From Bicyclus anynana (taxonomy: Eukaryota; Arthropoda; Insecta; Lepidoptera; Nymphalidae), in the NCBI RefSeq assembly GCF_947172395.1, contig NC_069100.1:9390109-9454108 (forward strand): a stretch of DNA of 64,000 nucleotides, given 5' to 3'. How positions within the stretch are numbered: position 1 is the first letter of the stretch; each line of letters opens with the position of its first letter. The position numbers were made by a program, and so were the translations under genes. The notes under the pieces were generated by a model. It saw nothing but the letters and a program-made list of their open reading frames with translations, ran no database searches and was not told the origin of the DNA. Positions 26,201 to 32,612 of the stretch are shown one piece after another.

Positions 26201-27905
26201 AAAGGATCATCCAGGCTGTTCAGCGCGGAAATGCAGCCAGTATTCTTGCCACCATTCCACGTGGGCATGATTTGTATAGGTTTTTTTTTTTGGATTTAAT
26301 TTAATCATTAGTTTAATATCTTTAAATTATTAGTTTACTATATTTTTAAGATTTCTTTCTTTTGTTTTAGGTATTTGTTGTCTTTTGTGTATTATGTGTG
26401 TGTGTCCAAATAAAATAATTTTCTTTCTTTTCTTTCTTTATTAGGATAAGTTAGCCTAGGTTCCTTATTGTATTCTTTCTCAATAAAAAATAATCATATA
26501 TTTTCAAGTAAGTTTGCCTACTTAGGGTTAATGAAAAGTCAAGTATGTCTATTTGAAGTGCACTGACTACTACTTGTAAGGCAGATTCAACTAAGAAGTT
26601 GCACTTTTGAAAAAATCATCATTGACTTATTGCCTGTGTGAAAATGAAGTCTGAAATATCTCGTGACGAAGAAGAAAGAGTCTTGTTCTCGACCAATACT
26701 ATTGATTCATCGCATCGAAAGATATTTTCGATTTTTCCGCTATTCATGGAATATTCATGGAATTAAAGGGGTAAATTTTGTGAGGTTGTAGGAGTAATCC
26801 CTGGATCTACAGAACCGATTTTAAACAGTCTTTAACCAATAGAAAGCCATGTTTTTTGCGAGTGGCTATGTTTTTTTAGGACGTTACATCCCAAAAAAAA
26901 TGTGAACTTAAGTGGCGGTGGGCGGACCATATCTGTCGTAGAACAGATGGATATAGGCTGAAGATGATGTTTTTTCCCCGTATTCCCATGGGAACGGGAA
27001 GTACGTGGTTTTCCCCGAAGCTTTCGATAAATGAGCTAGTAGTTCCTGAGATTAGCGCGTTCAACCAAACAAGTAAACAAACTCTTCAGCTTTATAATAT
27101 TAGTATATATTGGCTGATCTATACTTAAGTATAGATTGGCTGATCTAAACTCTTAACTATGAGTACTTCGGAGATATTGTTGTTAATACGTAAATCTGTT
27201 GCTTTGGAATTGAATTCAATCGGCGTTTTTTTCCGAACAATGAAAACTTGTATCTACCCTCCGAGCACGTGTATCTCATCCCCACACCCCACCGGAAGGC
27301 GGGCTGTGGGGATGAGGTGCTGTAGCGATTATGATGTAACTCGATATTTTAGTTCATAAAATAGCCAATTATCTATACCACAGGGAAACATCCAACATTT
27401 ATCTTCGGTGATCCGTCCATCTCCACAAAATAATATTTTAAATTAAATTATTGTGATAGGTTACATATTATATTCATCATTATTATATTTATCATTATAT
27501 TCATATTATATTCAGCCTATTTTATTTTAACAAGCCACTACATGGCCAGGTCTCCTTATAGGAGAGGGGATATGTAGTTTAAACACACCACGCTGCTCCA
27601 TTGCGGGTTGTCCTGGTTTAGAGTGGTCAGCTGAAATTCTTAAACGACAACTGTCAGATGTTTATGATAATGATAGGACCGACAACTAATGTGCTTTAAG
27701 CAACACATGGGTGTAACACAACCAACTTCCAAACTCCGGGCTTGGCCCAACGCAGGATTCAAATCCAAGACCTCGTGATCCTAAGCCCCGTGGGCTAACC
27801 ACTAGCAGAGGTAACATATTAAATTCAAGTATACTCACAATCATAATACAGATTTCCAACGCCAGACGTCAGCTTGGGAGTGCTCTGACCCGAGAGTGAC
27901 GCCAT
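735..27905 (-). CDS. Gad1: Glutamate decarboxylase (Gad1), 12 coding exons
   Basis: This PLP-dependent group II decarboxylase makes GABA from L-glutamate in the cytosol of neurons. Coding exons in transcript order are 27905-27839, 19805-19696, 19279-19153, 12161-11964, 11346-11228, 10949-10809, 10364-10254, 10067-10000, 6544-6466, 2773-2624, 1934-1740 and 917-735. All junctions are GT-AG and join in frame to 515 residues, close to the roughly 510 of fly Gad1. Visible landmarks are the PLP-ring histidine in CHYS (H209), the cofactor-N aspartate before AAWGGG (D291), the Schiff-base lysine in WNPHK (K324), the flexible-loop tyrosine in RYDTGDK (Y365) and the C-terminal MVGYQPDD block. The start ATG at 27905 follows AAA, a good insect context, and no in-frame ATG precedes it in that exon. 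The Gad1 assignment rather than black or CSAD rests on close similarity along the whole length. Confidence 0.95.
955..1133 (-). mobile_element. Lep1-type Helitron fragment
   Basis: The minus-strand 3' terminus has the hairpin GCGGACGAAGTCGCGGGC-like stem followed by CTAGT. The 5' end (TCTATACTAATATTATAA) is not recognisable, so this copy is 5'-truncated or decayed. It lies in the last Gad1 intron. Confidence 0.75.
1194..1448 (+). mobile_element. Lep1-type Helitron with GTAGGG array
   Basis: It starts TCTATACCTACATATTATTA and ends with the degenerate hairpin CGAACGAAGTTGCGG followed by CTAGT. Between 1320 and 1410 there is a run of GGGTAGGGTAGG-like repeats directly upstream of the terminus. 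Confidence 0.7.
1740..1934 (-). CDS. Gad1: Gad1 exon (residues 391-455)
   Basis: The exon is 195 bp, phase 0 at both ends, with acceptor TCTTCAG and donor AAG|GTAAGG. It encodes the small C-terminal domain segment with LILEPEMVNVSFWYLP and LRGLPHD, characteristic of insect Gad1. Confidence 0.95.
2141..2337 (+). mobile_element. Helitron-like fragment, 3' truncated
   Basis: It starts TAATATTATAAACGCAAC and ends in CCACGCGGACG, the first half of the terminal hairpin. The final CTAGT is missing. It lies in the Gad1 intron between 1934 and 2624. Confidence 0.6.
2624..2773 (-). CDS. Gad1: Gad1 exon (residues 341-390)
   Basis: The exon is exactly 50 codons in phase 0. It encodes MSAEYLFMTDK, the catalytic loop RYDTGDK (Y365, the tyrosine that protonates the quinonoid intermediate in GABA-forming enzymes) and VIQCGRHNDIFKLWLQW. 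Tyrosine at this site supports an active GAD. The donor is AAG|GTAACC. Confidence 0.95.
2806..3044. mobile_element. MITE with degenerate inverted ends
   Basis: The left end AGTGTTGCCAGGT and the inverted right end AGAGTTGCCTGGT form about 13-15 bp terminal inverted repeats. Internally there are several TCCGG copies. No open frame is preserved. It starts about 30 bp from the Gad1 exon at 2773. Confidence 0.4.
3045..5407. other. Gad1 intron 10, mostly unassigned
   Basis: No gene is visible. It includes a Helitron 3' end at 4391-4480 (minus strand, CTAGT and CCCTAC-type repeats), an inverted repeat at 4120-4163 (ACGTCTGCCCAGT arms), a second at about 4050-4090, and a MITE-type AACCGACTTC terminus at 5179. 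Confidence 0.5.
5408..5535 (+). mobile_element. tRNA-derived SINE (GATAGCC family), 3' part
   Basis: It matches the 3' body of the SINE at 34221-34488 (CCAGCGTGGTGGACTATTG, then GTGAGCCGAATATGGGTTG) and ends in a GAT microsatellite tail. The tRNA-like head is absent, as in a 5'-truncated insertion. Confidence 0.8.
5635..5726. repeat. Inverted-repeat element, ATTAGATGCTAATTAC arms
   Basis: Two 16-bp inverted copies of ATTAGATGCTAATTAC enclose about 60 bp that contain a second duplicated segment (CCTAATACATA). It is MITE-sized with no coding capacity. Confidence 0.5.
6136..6336. mobile_element. Fold-back MITE with ~75-bp arms
   Basis: The left arm (GTAGCCAAGTGGCACA through CGCTTCGAAAACTAG) is mirrored by the right arm ending GTGTCACTTGGCTACAGG. 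A short loop around 6210-6260 holds TATCGACAGGTCACGTGATC. Related copies are at 34988-35130, 52528-52635 and 56094-56299. It ends about 130 bp from the Gad1 PLP-lysine exon. Confidence 0.75.
6466..6544 (-). CDS. Gad1: Gad1 exon with PLP lysine (residues 315-340)
   Basis: This 79-bp exon is entered in phase 2 (it supplies the last base of R314). It encodes ADSVTWNPHKLMGTLLQC, where K324 in WNPHK forms the Schiff base with pyridoxal phosphate. The acceptor is GTTTTAG and the donor GAA|GTGAGT-like (GTGAG). Confidence 0.95.
6592..6990. mobile_element. 399-bp MITE, long TIRs, TTA target duplication
   Basis: The first and last 57 bp are inverted copies (TAGTCCAGTCAGTTTAGCC start) with only a few mismatches. 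TTA lies on both sides (6589-6591 and 6991-6993), as for PIF/Harbinger elements. The interior is AT-rich and non-coding. It lies in Gad1 intron 9, 48 bp upstream of an exon. Confidence 0.8.
7385..7537 (-). mobile_element. Helitron 5'-end fragment
   Basis: Read on the minus strand it begins ATCTATACTAATGTTAGAAA and continues through the conserved AAACCGATTTGAAAAAC region. The 3' hairpin is missing. Confidence 0.6.
7819..8205. repeat. Direct repeat pair, ~95-bp units
   Basis: Two diverged copies at 7819-7912 and 8107-8205 share CACCGATCCCA, the TAACGTA-GTCC and GGCGAAAAAAATG blocks, and end CACTTTGAT. The 195 bp between them shows nothing recognisable. They may be terminal parts of one degraded element. 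Confidence 0.6.
8206..9508. other. Gad1 intron 9 remainder
   Basis: No gene is visible. There are two GC-rich islands, 8440-8540 (an inverted GCCGCCCGC / GCGGGCGGG pair) and 9190-9345 (rich in GGGGGAGG and CCCATC), that stand out from the AT-rich background and could be regulatory. A weak tRNA-like SINE relic lies at about 9376-9460. Confidence 0.4.
9509..9833 (+). mobile_element. tRNA-derived SINE (GCGCAGTGG family), full length
   Basis: The head carries box A-like TGGCGCAGTGGTATGCG and box B-like GATTCGATCCC. The body includes CCGACAAAGACGTACCGCC and GATTTAGCGTTCCGGTAC, and the tail is A-rich. The 10-bp direct repeat AATACAAAAT flanks it (9499-9508 and 9834-9843), so it is an intact target-primed insertion. 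Confidence 0.9.
10000..10067 (-). CDS. Gad1: Gad1 exon (residues 292-314)
   Basis: This 68-bp exon encodes AAWGGGLLFSKKYRHPRL and ends in phase 2 (AG|GTGAGT). The AAWGGG motif directly follows the cofactor-binding aspartate D291 supplied by the previous exon. Confidence 0.95.
10254..10364 (-). CDS. Gad1: Gad1 exon (residues 255-291)
   Basis: The exon is 37 codons, phase 0 at both ends. It encodes PFFVNATSGTTVLGAFD and ends in WMHVD, whose Asp pairs with the pyridine nitrogen of PLP. The acceptor is CTTCAAG and the donor GAT|GTGAGT. It is preceded by the intron that carries the tandem partial copies of the upstream exon. Confidence 0.95.
10466..10808 (-). repeat. Tandem partial duplications of Gad1 exon-7 tail
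   Basis: The 132-bp unit is the 3' two thirds of the exon at 10809-10949 plus about 31 bp of intron. Copy B lies at 10670-10801 (nearly identical to the exon, donor CATGTGAGTT intact), copy C at 10538-10669 (donor region altered by a 4-bp deletion, more substitutions) and a degraded copy D at about 10466-10537. The copies lack the 5' part of the exon and its acceptor, so they are not free-standing cassette exons. The frame stays open from the exon through copy B. Confidence 0.9.
10809..10949 (-). CDS. Gad1: Gad1 exon with CHYS motif (residues 208-254)
   Basis: This 47-codon exon is in phase 0 at both ends. It encodes CHYSVKSCASVCGLGTDY and then VPSDERGRMIPTELERL. H209 stacks on the PLP ring. 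The donor is CAT|GTGAGT at 10809/10808. The last 97 bp plus the donor and the first 31 intron bases are repeated downstream in the intron. Confidence 0.95.
10985..11050 (+). mobile_element. RTE-like LINE 3'-end fragment
   Basis: The plus strand reads KWSDDIKRVD followed by ESGRMQAAK. This matches the C-terminal TRWTDDIKRV-type signature of the RTE-like reverse transcriptase seen elsewhere in this window. It is a short relic inside Gad1 intron 6. Confidence 0.5.
11228..11346 (-). CDS. Gad1: Gad1 exon (residues 168-207)
   Basis: This 119-bp exon is entered in phase 1 (completing G168). It encodes GSVSNLYAFLAARHHKF and ends VMFTSDQ|. The Gly-Gly-Ser turn at its start contacts the PLP phosphate in this fold. 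The acceptor is CTACCAG and the donor CAG|GTAACT. Confidence 0.95.
11964..12161 (-). CDS. Gad1: Gad1 exon (residues 102-167)
   Basis: This 198-bp exon, entered after G|GC (phase 1), encodes HPHFFNQLSCGLDII, then the EWLTAAANTNMFTYEIAP block and SGDSILAPG. These are substrate-side residues strongly conserved in GADs. The acceptor is TCCCCCAG and the donor CCAG|GTAATA. Confidence 0.95.
12162..12866. other. Gad1 intron 4, 3' part
   Basis: No gene is visible. An imperfect palindrome lies at 12383-12425 (ACAAAGGGTT arms around a CG-rich loop). A C/G-rich island at 12690-12830 contains repeated GTGTCCCC-like runs and CGCGCGCCGCAG. Confidence 0.4.
12867..13030 (+). mobile_element. Degraded tRNA-like SINE
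   Basis: GGTTCAGTGGTTAGGGGGCG resembles a tRNA A box, and CTTAAGTTCAAATTTT, about 35 bp on, resembles a decayed B box. The body GATAGCCGGTTTTGGTCAGG is similar to other arthropod SINE bodies. There is no flanking repeat that I can see. Confidence 0.4.
13433..13490. repeat. Hairpin, 17-bp perfect arms
   Basis: The arm TCCCAAGGAATACAAAA (13433-13449) is perfectly inverted at 13474-13490, with a 24-nt loop. It lies inside Gad1 intron 4. Confidence 0.7.
13491..17246. other. Gad1 intron 4, central part
   Basis: No gene is visible. Contents are GC-richer islands at 13690-13800 and 16040-16270, a dispersed-repeat copy at 14165-14370 (related to 20366-20540), a tandem pair AAGTATGAGCGAACAAAG at 15485-15525, and an imperfect fold-back at 16367-16442 (ATGTAGATACGA arms). 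Confidence 0.4.
17247..17425 (-). mobile_element. SINE (GATAGCC family) 3' part with ATC tail
   Basis: On the minus strand the SINE 3' body (CATTGGGCCAGTGTGGTG) runs into a GAT microsatellite of about 75 bp at 17247-17323. It is 5'-truncated. Confidence 0.8.
18157..18300 (-). mobile_element. Helitron 3' end with CCCTAC repeats
   Basis: The plus strand shows ACTAGCGGACGCCCGCGACT, the inverse of the Helitron 3' hairpin and CTAGT, followed by CTACCCCTACCCTACC-type repeats to about 18285. The 5' end is not defined. Confidence 0.75.
18590..18745. repeat. TE fragment with ACAG microsatellite
   Basis: CCAAGTTTCGTTAAAATCCG then GTCCAGTAGTTTTTG is a common internal segment of lepidopteran Helitron-like repeats. 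It is followed by (ACAG)n at 18661-18690. It may be the distal part of the element that begins at 18157. Confidence 0.45.
19153..19279 (-). CDS. Gad1: Gad1 exon (residues 60-101)
   Basis: This 127-bp exon encodes ILEFKMPEDMQKQLDL and LPLKQLLEDCKTTLKHQV, ending in KTG with the Gly codon split (phase 1). The insect Gad1 pattern PEDM-LPLxQLxEDC is clear. The acceptor is TTTGTAG and the donor CTG|GTAAGT. Confidence 0.95.
19696..19805 (-). CDS. Gad1: Gad1 exon (residues 23-59)
   Basis: This 110-bp exon is entered in phase 1 (S23 split). It encodes ILPYREEASPQTREFLAR, then VLLDFIQKVNDRNEK. The TREFL-VxDVLLDF helix matches the Gad1 N-terminal dimerisation segment. The acceptor is TATTTCAG and the donor AAG|GTAATC. 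Confidence 0.93.
19864..20217. mobile_element. pogo-like MITE, degraded
   Basis: The left end ACAGTAGAACCCGTTTAATA and the inverted right end ACAGTTTAAGACG are flanked by TA. The interior has repeated TAATACGGG and TTAAACGGG motifs typical of pogo/Tigger-type terminal regions. There is no transposase. Confidence 0.4.
20366..20540 (+). repeat. Dispersed repeat copy
   Basis: It shares the order CTGC-TTGTATTCGACCCTTGA-like, AGCGAAAGCTTCT and TATAAGACCA-TGACT with 14165-14370. It is a non-coding element of unknown class. Confidence 0.5.
20560..20671. mobile_element. Partial copy of the 132-bp MITE at 46130
   Basis: It shares TTGAAAGTTTGCCGCGATTC, TATTATGAACGTCAT and the right end ACCTATGCTATCTGAAAAAC with the intact element at 46130-46261. 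The left inverted repeat is missing. Confidence 0.65.
20786..20980 (+). mobile_element. Lep1-type Helitron, near full length
   Basis: The degenerate 5' start runs into GCTGAAGAGTTTGTTTGG and CTAATCTCAGGAACTACTGG. The 3' end is GCGCGGCGTCAGCTAGT. About 195 bp, typical of non-autonomous Lep1 copies. Confidence 0.85.
21010..21199 (-). mobile_element. Lep1-type Helitron
   Basis: ACTAGACGACGCCCCGCGGC on the plus strand is the inverted 3' terminus. CCTCTTTATAACATAGTA near 21175 begins the inverted 5' terminus, which ends at AGTATAGAT (21199). It sits 30 bp from the oppositely oriented copy at 20786-20980. Confidence 0.8.
21200..22944. other. Gad1 intron 2, no gene seen
   Basis: AT-rich sequence with a small CG-rich island at 22245-22330 (CAATGCGCGCGGGGTC) and nothing else that I can name. 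Confidence 0.4.
22945..23168 (+). mobile_element. SINE (GCGCAGTGG family), 5' truncated
   Basis: It matches 9509-9833 and 42774-43100 from GGCTGGTGGGAGGCTTCGG through GTCAAGGGCTAACTTGTAAA and an A-rich tail. The tRNA-like head is absent. Confidence 0.9.
23169..25725. other. Gad1 intron 2, no gene seen
   Basis: AT-rich. A GC-richer patch at 23990-24080 contains an inverted GAGGGTC / GACCCTA pair. A MITE-type terminus AACCGACTTCCAAAAAGG followed by GGAGGTTC lies at 25573. Confidence 0.4.
25726..25898 (+). mobile_element. Lep1-type Helitron
   Basis: It starts TTATACTAATATTATAAC and ends GGGGCCTCGACTAGT. The internal ATCTCTGGATCTACTGAAC and GGGAACGG blocks match the copies at 26770 and 40293. 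Confidence 0.8.
26146..26460 (+). mobile_element. LINE 3' end (AVQRGNAASIL tail)
   Basis: The plus frame reads AQRIIQAVQRGNAASILATI then PRGHDLYR, followed by a T- and GT-rich 3' UTR with AATAAA near 26410. The same segment, with the same 5' boundary CTAGTTGCCTCGACTGGTGA, occurs inverted at 35325-35525. Confidence 0.6.
26770..27110. mobile_element. Nested Helitron / RTE fragments
   Basis: A plus-strand Helitron (TAATCCCTGGATCTACAGAA and CCCATGGGAACGGGAA) is interrupted at about 26875-26965 by an RTE-like piece (LKWRWADHICRRTDGY reading). It is followed at 27020-27110 by the inverted 5' end of another Lep1 copy (CTTTATAATATTAGTATA). Confidence 0.65.
27275..27316. repeat. GC-rich hairpin, 12-bp arms
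   Basis: CTCATCCCCACA at 27275-27286 is perfectly inverted at 27305-27316, around a loop with CACCGG. It stands out from AT-rich flanks. Confidence 0.6.
27460..27816 (-). mobile_element. tRNA-derived SINE, second family
   Basis: On the minus strand the head has box A-like GCTAGTGGTTAGCCCACGG and box B-like GGATTTGAATCCTGCG. Distant relatives of the head lie at 30540-30760 and 39541-39720. It lies immediately downstream (transcript sense) of the first coding Gad1 exon. Confidence 0.65.
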
Positions 27906-27914
27906 TTTCTCTCC
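27839..27914 (-). CDS. Gad1: Gad1 first coding exon (residues 1-22)
   Basis: The acceptor TTTGACAG is followed by nine untranslated bases and ATG at 27905, so an untranslated exon must lie upstream. It encodes MASLSGQSTPKLTSGVG and NLYYD, ending in phase 1 at GATT|GTGAGT. The N-terminus diverges from fly Gad1, as expected. Joined to the next exon it reads NLYYDSILPYREE without a break. Confidence 0.88.
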
Positions 27915-28616
27915 CTGTCAAAGAAATATAACCTTCAAAATCCAAGAATAATTGAAATAAAAAAAATATTTAAACCCCATTAGCTAAGTTTGAGAACCTA
28001 TCTCGAAAGTCAGCGGTTGATAACCCTAGAATATTTTATATAGTACCAGAGCTTTTTGTGATAGAGCTAGTCTAGGAAAGCACTACCGTCATGTTTATTT
28101 CTGCTACTAAGTACCATTCACTGCAATGGTACTTGATAGCATCATTCCGGTTAAATAGCGTGGTTTCTGGTGTAATTACTGGCATATAAGACTTAACACC
28201 TAACGTAATGTAGACTCCGCGCCACAAAAGAAGTCCCGTGGCCAAAACCTGGGCTAAAATTGACAGCGCCTTACACAAATGACAATTAGATCGACATTAC
28301 CAAATCACAATGAGCGTTAGTAAGACATCAGCGCCGCGTCTACGGGGCTTGTTTCGTGGCCCGAAGTATAATAACCACGACTGCCAATAACATTTTAAAA
28401 GTACCCACATAAGGAGATACGAATATTTTAAGTACTTAAAATACCTGCGTGTGCTCAAACAAACAGATCAACGTCCACGTGCTCTTCAAAGGTATAACAC
28501 AGCCAATTTCCCTACTACAGGTTTTAATGAGAATTTCTTGAAAGAAAACCTGTATTGAGTTTTCTTTCAATAAATTCTTGTTTGTTCTTTTTGTTGGCCT
28601 GACTATGTCACCTACA

Positions 28617-28817
28617 TCTATACTTATATTATAAAGAGGAAAGATTTAATTGATTGTTTGTTTGCATTGAATAGGATTCGAAACTATAAAACCGATTTGA
28701 ATAATTATTTAACTGTTGGGAAGCTACACTGTCCCCGGGTGCTGTAGGCTCTATTTCTTCCCCATTATCTTACGGGAACGGGAAATAAGGGGTTAAAACC
28801 ACGTGGTATATACTAGT
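28617..28817 (+). mobile_element. Lep1-type Helitron, full length
   Basis: It starts TCTATACTTATATTATAAAG and ends with TATACTAGT. The internal CTATAAAACCGATTTGAA and TTACGGGAACGGGAA blocks are conserved. Confidence 0.8.
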
Positions 28818-28989
28818 TTGTGTAAAAAAAAACAAACTCAACAATTGCCCTATAAAATAAAACATAAGTAATGAATGGAATTTACTAAGAAATATAGATT
28901 GAAATTAATACAAGATTAGTACATGCACAGCTGAAATTAAAAGGCATTAAGCATTAGATAGGCTTCACATTACTACTACAGAAAAAATA

Positions 28990-29900
28990 AGCACTGACTC
29001 CTTTGTTAGTCGGTGAGAACAAAGAACGAAAAACAAAATGGCGGAAGCGGAAATCAATATGGCAGCGCAAAATGGCGGCTATAAAATGAACGAACCAACT
29101 GGATGTGCTCAGCTATTTGCTTGCAGTAGGAAAAAAAGCCGTCCAGAGTTATCTTTGACATATCGGTAACCTCTATTTCTCTATTTTAGTCTGTAAAAAG
29201 AAAAAAAAGGTTATGTTAATTTTTTTTCTGATACCAATTATTCTGTAACACTTTTTTAAATTTCAAACGGCAATTTTGTTATTTTTTTAATAATACTTTC
29301 TTAATTTATGCGTACACAATTTTAAGTCTTTGTTTGAAAAAGCTATGGTCAATGCGCAGGCTCTACTGCGCATGTCCGAAAAAATCAATACCTTCAAAGG
29401 TCAAACGATTTTTTAACGAACTTTTTTTAAACAGTGCTCTGTAGTGTTTATAGACAGTTAAGAAATGAATGAAAAAAAAATAATGATCAAACTATTGTTA
29501 CAAACTACTTCTATTGTAAAATTGCTACATAAAATATGTTGATTCTGAAAATTGCAATACTGACCTTTTTTATCTGCCGCGTTTAAGTTTAAACTATTAA
29601 TTTAACAATTATTTATATTTAATTATATTAGTTTTAGTTATATTGAACACTACTTATAAGAGATATTTTTCGTAGAGAAACAGATGACTATATGATAGTA
29701 AGGATCGTTTATGAATTCGGGGATTATTTGAGAGTTTTCGCGTAATTTTGGTATTAGGTCTTTCATATATGAAAGAAAATTTATGATTTTTTTTGAGAAA
29801 ACAGAGCTAGGCTGATGCCTGGTCTCCTAGGCTGAAAGGCGAAGACTGGCTTTTGAAATTTCCAGGGAGATGTAAGGTTCTGAAACGCGCATGCGCAGTG
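28990..29900 (-). promoter_or_regulatory. Candidate internal promoter/enhancer in Gad1 intron 1
   Basis: Between 29036 and 29078 there are three copies of the ATGGC core (two as AAAATGGCGG, a YY1/Pho-type site). TGCGCA sites lie at 29353 and 29367, and the palindrome GCGCATGCGC (NRF1/ewg-type) at 29887-29896. Such combinations are common at promoters. The block lies 1-2 kb upstream of the first coding exon. Function is inferred from motifs only. Confidence 0.25.
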
Positions 29901-30285
29901 CAAAGGTCGAAGTTCTAGGGGGGGTTTAGGCGTAGGTCAATATGGAATCAGGTCACTCCCTCCCCCTTCCTTTTAGGGTTCGATGAAGCGGTGGAAGTTA
30001 TGGTTTGGTGGACATCAAATTTAATGATAAGATTTTTGATATCCACTCCTATATCTTGATGTAAGAACAAATTATACGACAGGACCAGGAGATCGTAAAA
30101 ATATTAATAACATTTATTTTATTTTATTTGCTAGTAACACGGTTGCCCGCGTCCTAGTATTAAAAAGTACACCGACATATAAAGATATGCGTCCACATAT
30201 CCGCATCGTAAGTATCGGTGGCATCGCATTAAACGGATTTTTAATTTTACGGTAGATTCGTGCGGATCAGTGGACGCACTTGTCA

Positions 30286-30417
30286 TCATCGTCATTATAA
30301 ACCCATATTCGGCTCACTGCTGAGCTCGAATCTCCTCTCAGAATGAGAGGGGTTAGGTCAATAGTCCACCACGCTGGCAAAATGCGGATTGGCAGACTTC
30401 ACACACGCAGAGAATAA
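30286..30417 (-). mobile_element. SINE (GATAGCC family), 3' part
   Basis: Inverted copy of the SINE 3' body (GAGTGAGCC-type TTCGGCTCACTGCTGAGCTC and CTCTCAGAATGAGAGGGG) with a short GAT tail. 5'-truncated. Confidence 0.8.
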
Positions 30418-30877
30418 AGGTCCGACATTTTATATTGTTTTTTATAGAAAAAAAAACAGTAAAGATTACATTAGAAACTCAAGATAAAAAATCAATCAAG
30501 TTAATAAATTTAATAAAACGATAATGAACAATATAAGACCTCTTTCTTTGTCAACTAGCCTATTCGTACGTATTATGCCTACCCAGGTTAAAATCTTGTG
30601 CACTCCACTGCCAGGACTGAGAACTTAACGTGCTCTCTGAGCCACAGGAGTGAAACACTAACCATCTTTAGAACTGCGAGCTGCGAATTTATTGGATGAG
30701 AAAAAGGTCAATATTTCATAGACCGACCCCATGCCTCGAATCCAGGACTACTATACTAGTGAAATAGGACATCTGCAGGGAGATTTGTCCATATTTTAGG
30801 GATTACCCTACCAACGGCTCGCGTTTAACGTCTGTCTATTTGGTTGTACCGATTGCAGCGCTTGATCCAAATAAAAT

Positions 30878-31200
30878 TAATCTCACATAACGACGCTCTG
30901 AGCAATGAGTAGTTCCGCAGACGAACTAAAGTCACTGACATAGCTCAGCGAGTCGCGAAGCTGAAGTGGCAGGGCAGGCCACATAGTTCGAAGAGCCGAT
31001 GGACGTTGGGATCCCAGGATGCTGGATGGCGACCCCGCACTGGAAAGCGCAGTGTTGGTCGACCCCCCACTAGGTGGACAGAAGTCATCAAGCGGGTTGA
31101 GGGAGCCGCTGGATGATGATGCTGGATGCTGTTTTCTTTGGAAGTACATGCATTATGCCTATGTCCAGCAGTGGACGTCCATCGGCTGATAATGATGATA
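30878..31200 (+). mobile_element. RTE-like LINE 3' end
   Basis: Across frame breaks the plus strand reads RVAKLKWQ-like text, then SRWTLGSQDAGWRPRTGKRS and VGRPPTRWTEVIKRV, the usual C-terminus of lepidopteran RTE-type reverse transcriptases. It ends with the GTGGACGTCCATCGGCTGAT tail and a GAT run. Several stops mark it as dead. Confidence 0.8.
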
Positions 31201-32063
31201 ATAATAATGAACGACGCTCTATGTACTGTTTTCTAGTTGACTAGAATCTATCATTCAAAGGCATGCGACGGAGGAAAAGTACCACTTAACGCTAACGTGG
31301 ACACTTGTTGAAAGGGTTGAGGGTAGATGCAAAAAGTTCAATGCAGTTGGATGGTGAAATGTCAACCATCCACTATACAAGAAGTGGTTAAATTTTCTAC
31401 ACTGGTCTAAAATTCTAATTCACTATTATAATAACTCGAACAGGCACTTAAGTATTTTGATATCTAAAAGCCAACTATTCATGGTGACTTAGCTCTTTGG
31501 TTACTCGTTCCCCTGTAGTTTTTATGTCATGCTCTAATAGAGAGAGAGAAGGTCAATGAAGTGGAGTAATTGAAATAAATGAAGTTTTCTTAAGTGAAGG
31601 CATTCCATCAGGTGACTATTTGTGATTTTTAATTGACTCCAAAAATGAAGACGTTTCTTAATTCGACGGTAGAAAATATTATAATGTGTATTTTTCGCTT
31701 TTTAGTTTCGTAGGCACGTTTACGTTTTTGAAGTCGGTTGTTTTTTTGTCATGTTTATTTTACTTACTTATTTTATTGTACAAAATAACAAAATCAATAA
31801 AATACTGTATAACAGTAATATTGTAGAAAATTCAATTTCCTACAAAAAATATCTTAATATTCTTTCGTGAGTGTGTATATTTTGAATACTAGAGCTAAAC
31901 AATGATTTGATAGCTGATGCTTAGGGGTAAGAATAACGAAAACTTGAATTTAAGCTTAGGCACCCCCTCTATGATAAATCAAAAAACATTCAACCGTATA
32001 TATTAAAAACACACACACACAAGAACATAAAAAGTGATAATTTCACAAACAAAACTATTTATA
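31201..32063. other. Gad1 intron 1, no gene seen
   Basis: AT-rich. A MITE-type terminus (TTTTTGAAGTCGGTTG) lies at 31726 and a short CA repeat at 32011. Confidence 0.4.
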
Positions 32064-32240
32064 TCTATACTAATATTATAAAGCTGAAGAGTTTGTGTGA
32101 TTGAACGCGATAATCTCAGGAACTACTGATCCGATTTGAAAAATTCTTTCTGTGTTAGATAGACCATTTATCGAGGCTATATATTATCCCTGTATTATTA
32201 CGGGAACGGAAACCATGTGGGTAAAACTGCGCGGCGTCAA
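32064..32240 (+). mobile_element. Lep1-type Helitron, lacking CTAGT end
   Basis: It starts TCTATACTAATATTATAAAG and carries GCTGAAGAGTTTG and CTCAGGAACTACTGATCCG. It ends GCGCGGCGTCAATAT, so the last bases of the terminus are changed. Confidence 0.8.
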
Positions 32241-32612
32241 TATAATCGTAAATGTGTACTTACAAGTACATATTATGTAGAACCGTTTTGCTCACATAGA
32301 GGATGATGTAAGTCAAATAAATAAAAGAAATCATCTCACTCAGACTCATTAGCAATTTAGAAGCTCAATATTCTAATTTAGCACTAAAAGCGGCACTAAA
32401 TCGCACTCACCACCCCTTACCTCCCGCACCCCCTGCCCCCACCTACCCTTGCTCCATATTCACCCCTACCCGTGGGCGTATGACGTCAAGAGGGCGGGAC
32501 CACGCCTTGTAGGGGGTGAAAGATAGACATATCAACTACATAGGCTAGAGTTTTTGGCTGTTTGACATTTGCCTTGTTAAGTATAAATAAGTACATATTC
32601 GTATCTCTTAAA

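Noticed and set aside
30883..31149. Ser/Pro-rich open frame on the minus strand
   Set aside because: Antisense of an RTE-like LINE 3' end readable on the plus strand.
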